Of a stretch of DNA of 64,000 bases, positions 1-7,129 are shown in pieces (within the stretch, counting starts at the first letter, position 1; every line of letters starts with the position of its first letter). The DNA lies in the NCBI GenBank assembly GCA_028278205.1, contig JANQES010000077.1, positions 56,637 to 120,636 on the forward strand. Direction: 5' to 3'. The notes under the pieces are model-generated. The model did not search any database. It saw only the letters and a program-made list of their open reading frames with translations, and was not told the DNA's origin. The position numbers and the translations under genes were made by a program. This stretch comes from Rhodothermales bacterium (lineage in GTDB: Bacteria > Bacteroidota > Rhodothermia > Rhodothermales > Bin80).

Positions 1-66
1 ACGGTGAGTTATCAGGCGGTCAAAGCGGCGTTGAGCGATCCGGTGAAGTCGTTGCGGTATGAGTAA
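1..66 (+). CDS. FtsX-type duplicated permease, C-terminal end only
   Basis: The first 21 codons read in frame to a TAA and end in DPVKSLRYE. This tail is shared by all eight permeases in the window (variants NPVEALRYE, NPVKALRYE and so on). The gene starts outside the window. By homology with the complete copies it is the last cytoplasmic stretch of an ABC-type permease of the MacB/FtsX superfamily. A word repeat starts two bases after the stop. Confidence 0.85.
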   Translation, partial: TVSYQAVKAALSDPVKSLRYE

Positions 67-68
67 TG

Positions 69-300
69 GCAACCGCAGATCAAGGCAGATGCGCGCGGAT
101 GGACACAGATAGGGCTGCGCTTGACCTCATTCATCCGCGTTCATCCGCGTCCATCTCTCCTCATCGGCGGTTGCATTCATCCGCGTTCATCCGCCCTCAT
201 CTGCGGTTGCATTCATCCGCGTTCATCCGCGTCCATCCCTCCTCATCTGCGGTTGCATTCATCTGCTCTCATCTGCGGTTGCCTTCATCGGCGGTTGCCA
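69..300. repeat. Family A word repeat (CGCGGATGAA / CAACCGCAGAT), both orientations
   Basis: One arm in the form GCAACCGCAGAT...GCGCGGATG...ACAGATAG (69-112) is followed by several reverse-complement arms built from ATCCGCGTTC and ATCTGCGGTTGC (127-299). Open reading frames across this stretch only translate the repeat and are not genes. It begins right after the permease stop, as at six other permeases in this window. Confidence 0.85.
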
Positions 301-786
301 TAAATACAGAGCGCACCCCGACGAAATCAGGATGCGCTGAGGGATCATCTGGTATAAAATGGAGGTGGAGCCTGAGGTTGTTCGGTTTTCGGGTTCTAGG
401 CGGGCGCGTGACCTTCCGGATGGATTCGCCCTCCCCTTATCGGCCCATAGCAAGGCTACGCGCTTCAAAAGTTTTGAGCGAATCCAGCCGAAAGGTCGTT
501 GCGCTCACCGTTGAGCCCTATTGCCAAACAACCTCGTTGGCTCCATGGTGTACTCCACAGTGCCGCCCATCACAACATTGACGGCACACGATGTTCGGGT
601 TTTGCAGGGATAGACCGGATTAGTCGGGTTCCGGATCATCGCCCCGATTGCGACGGCGAACAACCAGTTTGTTAGTCATAACAGCACCTCGTTGTTGGGT
701 AGGTTAGTAGTTCGAGTAAGCGGGTTTGAAACCCTGTTGGGCTTTACTTTTTGTGCCCTTCACTATTATTAGCGTACTTCCTCGCC
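301..786. other. Gap between repeat A and the first kinase
   Basis: No convincing gene is present apart from the very short reading frame at 620-679. Longer frames here lack similarity to anything I recognise and cross the repeat boundary. By position, 3' of a minus-strand kinase, this is where the other kinases carry a small protein gene, so it may hold a decayed version of one. Confidence 0.4.
620..679 (-). CDS. Possible 19-residue peptide or remnant downstream of kinase 1
   Basis: An ATG at 679 is preceded at a good distance by GAGGTG, a plausible ribosome binding site. It opens a 19-codon frame, MTNKLVVRRRNRGDDPEPD, that stops at 620. In the +1 frame the same strand continues for about 45 further codons from an internal ATG (AMIRNPTNPVYPC...). 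The region could therefore be a frameshifted small gene like those following kinases 2 to 4. No family is recognised, and it may be spurious. Confidence 0.2.
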   Translation of the reverse strand: MTNKLVVRRRNRGDDPEPD

Positions 787-3600
787 TCACTCCCTCATCG
801 CCTCGTACGATTCCTTCATTTTTTTATAGCGCGGGTCGGTGAGCAAGTCTTCGAGCCACGGCGTTTCCTCGACGAGCAGGAGCGATTGACCGTTTTTCAG
901 CGCCTCGTCGAGATACTGCAAAGCCTGGTCGCGCTCGCCCAGGACTTCATAGTATTTGGCCGCGTCGAAGTAGATGCTCATGTCTTTGCGATCCACGGCC
1001 AAGAGCCGTTCGATATAGGAAAGCGCCTTGTCGCGGTCTCCGATCTTGGAGGTAGCCCCGGCCAGGTCGCTGAGCACATCGGCGTTTCGGGGATTGAACT
1101 GCAAGTACGGCTCGGCCATCTCGATCATCGTTTGCCAGGCCTTGCGAGCCTCGTTCCGCTCGTCGATCCAGTAATACGAATTCGCCAGATAGCCCCAGGT
1201 CCGGTAGTCGGTATCTTGCATCACGAGGGCCTCGTTGAAGAGCGTGATGGCATCTTCATACTCCTCATCCAGATAGTGGAGCGTCGCCAGATTTTTCGTC
1301 GCGGCGTAATTGGGTTTTATGGCGATGGATTTTTCATACCACTCCTTGGCTTTCTCGGGCTCTTTTAGATACCAGTATTGCGTGCCCACTTTGCTGTAGC
1401 CCAGAAAATTATCAGGGGTCAGGGCCACGACGTGCTGAAATTGTTCAATGGCTTTGGTGTAACGGCCCGTCCGTCGATAAAATTCGCCCAGATCATAATA
1501 GCCACCCCAGAAGTCCGTCTTCAAGGCAATGGCTCTCTGATAGGTCTTTTCCGCCTCGTCCTGGTTGCCCTGCTCTTCGTAGAGTTTTGCCAGCCCCCGA
1601 TGCGCGCCGGCATGCCCCGGTTCGCGGTCCAGGGCATCATTGAACGCCATTTTGGCCGATCCGTAACGGCCCGATTCGGTGTGGATCAGGCCCAGCGTGA
1701 CGTAGACCGGCGCGAGGTCGGTATCGAGTTGGGCGGCCCGTTCACAGGCGGTCTGGGCCTTTACCATCCACTCCGTCTCCATCGTGATATCGAACTTACG
1801 CCAGTAGGCTTCGCCCAGCCCCGCATGGGCCAGGGCATAGATGGAATCCTCTTGCAGCGCCTGCTCAAACAACTGAATGGCGAGATCGATCTGATCGAGT
1901 TGATCATAGCGTTCGAGATAACCCAGCCCCCGTTGATAGAAGACGAAGGCCTCCGACTGGGTCGTTCCGCCGGCGTTAAAGCTGCGCCGGTCTGCCGGAG
2001 CCAGGTCGAGGTCCAGCAAGTCCGTCACGGCGGTTAACAGACCGACCTGGAAGACGGCATCGCGCGAATCCTGTCCGTCGAGGTGAGAAGACCGCAACGT
2101 CTGGCCTGACTTTGTATCGACGAGCGACAAGGCCAGGCGGATGCGCTCGCCGGCAGGCTCGATGCGGCCCAGCACGGCCAGCGTGACGCCGTAGAATTGC
2201 CGGGCCTGCTCCGGGCTTTCCACCGAATATTCGCGCATCTCCCTGGCCGGGACCACCCAGAGCGAATCCTGCGTCCGTTCGAGGCGCGAGAACATACTTC
2301 GGAAAGTTGCCACCAGGCCGTCGGCGAACGCCTGATCGACCACTGCCTCGGTGATGAAGAACGGGAGCACCGCCAGATGACGCTCTGCCGGCAACGCGGG
2401 CTGCCGGAACGAGGCAACGGCCAGCATCGCTACGAGCACCGCCAGCGCTGCGCCCCCGGCGACGGCGGCCTTGCGCCACCGTTTTGCCCGCTTGCGCCGG
2501 CGGAAGCGCTCGGTGGCGCTGGTCCGCGTCACGGTGAAGCTGTGGGTGGAGGTCCCGGTGCTCTGCGTCAACACCTCCAGGTCGGCCAGCAGATCGACCA
2601 TCGACGAGTAGCGGAGGTCTTTTTCCTTCTCCAGGCACATCGTCACGACGTGGTCGAGTTCTTCCGGAAGCGCCGGGTCGATCTCGGTGATGGAGGCCGG
2701 CTCTTCGTTGAGCAGCTTGTAGATGATGGTCTGCTCGTGCTCGCCGTCGAAGGGCCGCTCGCCGGTGAGCATCTCGTAGAGCACCATGCCCAGGCTCCAG
2801 ACGTCCGTCTGCGCATCGACCTGCCCACCGTGGGCCTGCTCCGGGCTCATGTAGGCGACGGTGCCCAGCGTGGCGCCCGTCCTCGTCAGCGCCACGTCGT
2901 CCATCTTAGCCAGGCCGAAATCGACGATTTTGACGATGTCGTCGTCGGTGATCATGACGTTGGCGGGCTTGATGTCTCGATGCACGATGCCTTTGGCGTG
3001 CGCTTTAGCGAGGCCGCGGGCGATCTGCGTGGCATAGCTGAGGGCCTCGTCTACCGGCGCCGGGCCGCGCGCAATCTTCTTCTTGAGCGTCTCGCCCTCA
3101 TAGTAGGTCATGGCGATGAAGAGTTGCCCTTCATCGGTCTGGCCGGTGTCGTGGATGGTGCAGATGTTGGGATGATCGAGGGCCGAGGCGGCCTGCGCCT
3201 CCTGCTCGAAGCGCAGCCGGGCCTCCGAGCGCGTCGTCAGGCTGTGCGGTAGAAACTTGAGCGCCACGATGCGCTTGAGCCGGGTGTCGCGGGCTTTGAA
3301 GACCACGCCCATGCCGCCGCCGCCGAGCTTCTCGATGATCTCGTAGTGCGAGATGACTGTGCCCGCGCGCAACGAGCCCGACGCCTGGGACGCCCGCTGC
3401 GCCATCCGGTCGAGGCCGCCGAGCAGGTCGTCGGCGTGCTCATAGGCCTCCAGGAGCGACTCGACCTCCTCGCGCAAGGCCGGGTCGTCGCGGCAGGCTT
3501 CGTCGAGCCGGGCCGCGCGGTCTTCCGGCTCGCTCTCGGCAATCTCGTCGAAGAGCTGCTGGACTTGTTGCCATCGTTCGGGCGAGAGAGAGGCCTTCAT
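787..3600 (-). CDS. Membrane-anchored Ser/Thr protein kinase with TolB-like and TPR domains (kinase 1)
   Basis: A 937-residue eukaryotic-type kinase. The ATG at 3600 (MKASLSPERW) matches the N-termini of the other three kinases, so a start at 3678 is rejected. Order: SLSPERW helical domain (about 1-65); kinase domain about 85-345 with Gly loop GGGGMGVV, VALK Lys115, HRDIKPAN Asp209 and DFG Asp227 (an RD kinase, all catalytic residues present); basic stretch and one membrane span about 379-397; TolB-like segment (RHLAVLPFF, about 407-540); then tetratricopeptide repeats to the C-terminus. It probably phosphorylates target proteins at the inner face of the membrane while the TolB/TPR part senses or docks partners outside. 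It is divergent from the CHAT-STAND gene. No ECF gene adjoins it. Confidence 0.9.
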   Translation of the reverse strand: MKASLSPERWQQVQQLFDEIAESEPEDRAARLDEACRDDPALREEVESLLEAYEHADDLLGGLDRMAQRASQASGSLRAGTVISHYEIIEKLGGGGMGVVFKARDTRLKRIVALKFLPHSLTTRSEARLRFEQEAQAASALDHPNICTIHDTGQTDEGQLFIAMTYYEGETLKKKIARGPAPVDEALSYATQIARGLAKAHAKGIVHRDIKPANVMITDDDIVKIVDFGLAKMDDVALTRTGATLGTVAYMSPEQAHGGQVDAQTDVWSLGMVLYEMLTGERPFDGEHEQTIIYKLLNEEPASITEIDPALPEELDHVVTMCLEKEKDLRYSSMVDLLADLEVLTQSTGTSTHSFTVTRTSATERFRRRKRAKRWRKAAVAGGAALAVLVAMLAVASFRQPALPAERHLAVLPFFITEAVVDQAFADGLVATFRSMFSRLERTQDSLWVVPAREMREYSVESPEQARQFYGVTLAVLGRIEPAGERIRLALSLVDTKSGQTLRSSHLDGQDSRDAVFQVGLLTAVTDLLDLDLAPADRRSFNAGGTTQSEAFVFYQRGLGYLERYDQLDQIDLAIQLFEQALQEDSIYALAHAGLGEAYWRKFDITMETEWMVKAQTACERAAQLDTDLAPVYVTLGLIHTESGRYGSAKMAFNDALDREPGHAGAHRGLAKLYEEQGNQDEAEKTYQRAIALKTDFWGGYYDLGEFYRRTGRYTKAIEQFQHVVALTPDNFLGYSKVGTQYWYLKEPEKAKEWYEKSIAIKPNYAATKNLATLHYLDEEYEDAITLFNEALVMQDTDYRTWGYLANSYYWIDERNEARKAWQTMIEMAEPYLQFNPRNADVLSDLAGATSKIGDRDKALSYIERLLAVDRKDMSIYFDAAKYYEVLGERDQALQYLDEALKNGQSLLLVEETPWLEDLLTDPRYKKMKESYEAMRE

Positions 3601-3710
3601 AGAAAAGAAGCGAGGCGTGCCGCAAGCGGCCTGATCAGGGGTTGGTGGGATCCTTTTTACGTAATATAGCGCCTTCACGATCCCTTCATCTTTTTAGACA
3701 CAAAAGCATT

Positions 3711-3722
3711 TGCTTATATAAC
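3711..3722 (-). promoter_or_regulatory. Shared TATA-rich motif upstream of kinases 1 and 3
   Basis: Read on the minus strand this is GTTATATAAGCA, 110 nt upstream of kinase 1. The same 12 bases occur at 20198-20209, 40 nt upstream of kinase 3. The flanks are unrelated, which suggests a promoter element or operator. The sigma factor or regulator using it is unknown. Confidence 0.4.
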
Positions 3723-3859
3723 CTCCTTCACATATTCTTCACAACAGAACGGTCTAGTTTTTTTCCTACACCATGAGGGGATGGGTGAGGTCTTCTCGCC
3801 TTTCAAAGAGGAAAGATGTCCGAGACAGACCTTCTTCACTACACCATTCGGGGCCTATC

Positions 3860-6496
3860 ATGGAATATCAGGACTTCGTCATCCGCGTACGAGATTATAA
3901 GGAAGTTGATGACACGCATGACTCCTTCACCGTTGAGATCGTCGAATCGCCGCTTGGGCGGCAGACCCAGGGGCAGCAGAAAGAGTACAACGCGGAGATG
4001 CTGCGAAAATTACTGAGGCTCGTTCGTTCTACATCCCGGCGCACGAAGCTATCGGGCAAGGCACTTGAGAATCTCGGCCTGTGGCTGACCCAGAACCTGC
4101 TTCCCTCCAACGTCCTTTTCTGGTTGAAGGCCAGCCTGTTCCAGGCCATCTTCCGCCACCAGGGTCTCCGCATCATCCTCTGGCTCGACGACCCCAAAGC
4201 CGCCCAGATTCCGTGGGAGTACCTGTATGTGCCCATGCCCACGTTCGAGATCGGCTTCTTAGCCCTCAACCCCCTGACGCCCGTCATCCGAGACCAGGCC
4301 TTCTTCGGCTACGTGGAGGCTGTGGAGGCTAAACCCCAGGGCAAGGCGCTGCTCGGGATCGCCGAACCCAAAACGCTCTTCGGCTCGCAACTGAGCGACC
4401 TGGATGACTTTACCGGTCGGGGCGAGGCCCAGGAAGATGACATCATCCTCACGCGATTGCAGGACATCCTGGAGCAAGAAGGCCCCATCGAAATCATACC
4501 CAAAAATAATCTCACGGCAGACGTCCTCGAAACGGAAAGCGAGAATGCCTATGATATGTTTTGTTTTTATGGGCACGGCGGGCATCGGGACGAATTGCAG
4601 CACCTGCCCGCCCTCCCTGAAGATCCCAGTCTCAGCCTGATTGCCCTCGAAAAAGAACCAAGGGACAATGACGAAGGGGAATTATATTCGGTGGGTGTAC
4701 TGGCCGAGCATCTGAAAAAAATGGGCGTACAGGTCGCCGTACTCGGCGCGTGCCAGACCGGCCTCGTCCGGGGCGAAGACACGGGCGAACAGGCCTGGTT
4801 GGCAGCTATGCCTACCCTGCTGGAACGAGGGCGCGTCCCGGTGGTCGTGGGGATGCAGGGCAACATCGGCAAAATGGCCTGTCTCAGATTTACCGTCAAC
4901 TTCTTCACCGCTCTCTCGGTGGGCTTATCGTTAGAGAAGGCCGTCACCTTAGGGCGCATCGCCATCCGAAACCTTGAGTTGGAGGCCCAGGGCAGCGACC
5001 TCGATGAGGAGGATCAATTAAAACGGCGGTTCTCGCGAGACTGGGGCCTGCCCACCCTCTACCGGCACGCGCGGGAGATCCCTAATCTCGCCATGATGCA
5101 GGAAACAGAACACGCCAACGACTTCAAAAGCCAGGCCCGTGAGGAGGCTATTCAACGCCAACTCGGCTCGTCTCCGTACAGCACCTCCCATACGCGCAAC
5201 TTTGCAGGCCGCACCTGGGCTCTTGAAGAAATCAACCGGTGGCTGGACCGCCGGGACCTGGAAGAACGACCGCAGGTCTTACAAATCAGCGGCCCGCCCG
5301 GCAGCGGTAGGACGACCCTCGCCACGCGGCTGACGGAGATCTCCGCGCAGGGTCCCGACGGCATCGTCGAGGACCCGGAGAAAGTGCCTCACCTCAAACG
5401 GGGCTTCTTGAGCGTGATCCACTTCTGCTCGAAGCATCATAGCCACTGGAATTCCTACGAAACCTTTACGGAATCGATAGGCCTTCAACTCGCCATCCAT
5501 TCGCGCGCCTACGCCGATCAACTGGAAAAGGCGTTTACGGATCTCACCAAAGACCTCTCTACAGCCACCGCGCGCAGCGACGCTCGCATTGCTTTTACTA
5601 AGTGGGTCCGCGAGTCTTTTGACGACAGTTTCGCCAACCATCTTCGCGGCGACCTGATTATTCTCATCGATGCCATCGATGCGGCCACGAACCTGGAAAA
5701 TTTACTGGCCGGCGCAGACGACGTGCCGCGCCACGTCCGCTTTATCGTCACCACAGACGAGGAATGGACGAATAAACCCGACTGGATCAAGAAGAGGGAG
5801 CAAGAAAAGCCAGGGAGCGGGGTTCAGGTCTTGTCTCTGGCTAACGACGAGCCCAACGCCGGGCAAATACGAAGCGACATCGACAACTATGTCGACACGT
5901 TCATTGAAACGGAGATTGGGCGGGGCTACACAGATCTGGATCTGCAAGAACAAGACCCAAAGGACCTTAAGGACATCGTCTGGCGAATTAGCGACGGGAT
6001 CATGCTGGGCGCGGTCAAACTCTTTGAATGGATCAAAGCCAGACCCAGAAACCGTGTAGACCAGAATCTTGACCTTGCAAAAGCAGACATTGACGCGGTG
6101 CTAGATCTTTGCAAGAACACGAGAGGCATGGATGCGCTCAACAAGGCCATCCTGGACGATCTCTGTACGGAAGACACGTGGCAAACACGCTACAAGCCGC
6201 TTTTCGAGATTCTTACCGCGGCCGCGGCCCCCCTCCGCGCGAAGGATATCGAGGAGAAGTTGGGATTCGACCCGATGGAGAGGCTCGACGATCCCCTGGT
6301 GCAGTTGTACCTGGAGGTGGCCCCGTCGCTGGTCACAGGCGAGACCACCTTCGCGCTCTATCATCCTTCGCTGAAAACATTTCTGCTCGATAAAGAGCGT
6401 GCCGACAAGTACGCAATCCTCGAATTCGAATACCGACAACGACGCCAACGCGAACGCGAACGGTGGGAAAGGACGGGCGGTTTTATGCACCGATAA
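3860..6496 (+). CDS. CHAT-domain caspase-like protease fused to a STAND/NACHT-type ATPase
   Basis: An 878-residue protein from the ATG at 3860 (MEYQDFVIRV). An upstream in-frame ATG at 3773 would add 29 unlikely residues. The CHAT protease core spans about 90-405. Its predicted catalytic dyad is His239 in CFYGHGG and Cys298 in VLGACQTG, both intact. A P-loop NTPase follows, with GPPGSGRTT at 478-486 and a Walker B-like LIILIDAID at about 599-607. The invariant Walker A lysine is replaced by arginine. The C-terminal third is helical with no obvious repeats. CHAT-STAND proteins are known as signal-gated proteases in bacterial conflict and regulated-death systems. The substrate is unknown here. 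The divergent kinase makes phosphorylation or co-regulation plausible. Confidence 0.85.
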   Translation: MEYQDFVIRVRDYKEVDDTHDSFTVEIVESPLGRQTQGQQKEYNAEMLRKLLRLVRSTSRRTKLSGKALENLGLWLTQNLLPSNVLFWLKASLFQAIFRHQGLRIILWLDDPKAAQIPWEYLYVPMPTFEIGFLALNPLTPVIRDQAFFGYVEAVEAKPQGKALLGIAEPKTLFGSQLSDLDDFTGRGEAQEDDIILTRLQDILEQEGPIEIIPKNNLTADVLETESENAYDMFCFYGHGGHRDELQHLPALPEDPSLSLIALEKEPRDNDEGELYSVGVLAEHLKKMGVQVAVLGACQTGLVRGEDTGEQAWLAAMPTLLERGRVPVVVGMQGNIGKMACLRFTVNFFTALSVGLSLEKAVTLGRIAIRNLELEAQGSDLDEEDQLKRRFSRDWGLPTLYRHAREIPNLAMMQETEHANDFKSQAREEAIQRQLGSSPYSTSHTRNFAGRTWALEEINRWLDRRDLEERPQVLQISGPPGSGRTTLATRLTEISAQGPDGIVEDPEKVPHLKRGFLSVIHFCSKHHSHWNSYETFTESIGLQLAIHSRAYADQLEKAFTDLTKDLSTATARSDARIAFTKWVRESFDDSFANHLRGDLIILIDAIDAATNLENLLAGADDVPRHVRFIVTTDEEWTNKPDWIKKREQEKPGSGVQVLSLANDEPNAGQIRSDIDNYVDTFIETEIGRGYTDLDLQEQDPKDLKDIVWRISDGIMLGAVKLFEWIKARPRNRVDQNLDLAKADIDAVLDLCKNTRGMDALNKAILDDLCTEDTWQTRYKPLFEILTAAAAPLRAKDIEEKLGFDPMERLDDPLVQLYLEVAPSLVTGETTFALYHPSLKTFLLDKERADKYAILEFEYRQRRQRERERWERTGGFMHR

Positions 6497-6560
6497 GTCC
6501 GCCCCGCACCGCCAGGCATGCCGTCTTGATAAGAAAAAAGCACCTCCCCAACCGCCTCCC

Positions 6561-6583
6561 CCGGCGCAGCAACTATGCGCCGG
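6561..6583. terminator. Hairpin between convergent CHAT-STAND and small-protein genes
   Basis: CCGGCGC (6561-6567) pairs with GCGCCGG (6577-6583) around a 9-nt loop, and the stem can extend through flanking TCC/GGA. There is no clear U-tract. It sits between two convergent stops, so a bidirectional transcription stop is the simplest reading. Confidence 0.5.
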
Positions 6584-6600
6584 AGGACGCCCGGCAAGCA

Positions 6601-6939
6601 TTACGCATCCCTGATGGGATAGGAGAAATCGAGGGTTATTTCGAGATCGTATACTTTTGTTCCTTCTGTTGCTCCTTCTGGTGGCGCTTCAAAGGATTCG
6701 GTAACATCGACACCTTTAACCCGGTACACGACGTCATCATCATCAAAATCCGGCAACTTTGCGCCGGCCGTTTCTGCGGCGGCCTTTTCTTCGTCTGTAA
6801 ACGGCGGCACCGTGACCACATAGGAAAATGTGATTTCGTAATGCTCGCGCAATCCGGTTTTAATACGTTCGGGATTCTCTTCAGACACCGCATAGGATGC
6901 ATCTTCAAAGCCCGATGTGGTTCCGTGTAAGATGGACAT
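6601..6939 (-). CDS. Small acidic protein of unknown function following kinase 2
   Basis: 112 residues starting MSILHGTTSGF. The start is well supported by AGGAGG seven bases upstream. There is no signal peptide or membrane span. The middle carries an acidic run (PDFDDDD) and the C-terminal part alternates hydrophobic residues (KVYDLEITLDFSYP), suggesting a beta-sandwich-like fold. I do not recognise a family. It is co-directional with and 190 nt downstream of kinase 2, so it is probably the last gene of the ECF-kinase operon and a candidate effector or substrate. It differs in sequence from the small proteins after kinases 3 and 4. Confidence 0.65.
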   Translation of the reverse strand: MSILHGTTSGFEDASYAVSEENPERIKTGLREHYEITFSYVVTVPPFTDEEKAAAETAGAKLPDFDDDDVVYRVKGVDVTESFEAPPEGATEGTKVYDLEITLDFSYPIRDA

Positions 6940-7129
6940 GGTAATACCTCCTGATTGTGGATGGAAGGATGGTCAGGCCGTCGATCTTTCTAAGAATCGA
7001 AAAAACGGCGGGTACCGATCGAAAGACGTTGATTCCGGCCCGGCGAGATCCAGAAGACACCCCTTTCAATTTTTATTGCGTCAAACGGAGCCAGACTCCC
7101 TCAGCCCCTTTTGATCACCGCCAAACGGT

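Noticed and set aside
66..581. A 171-codon forward reading frame rich in His, Ser, Arg and Pro
   Set aside because: It translates the Family A repeat and following non-coding DNA; the low-complexity peptide and lack of ribosome site show it is not a gene.
2197..3252. Long antisense reading frames inside the kinase genes (also near 8735, 18016, 21556 and 22537)
   Set aside because: They are mirror frames of high-GC coding DNA with compositionally odd peptides and no family signature.
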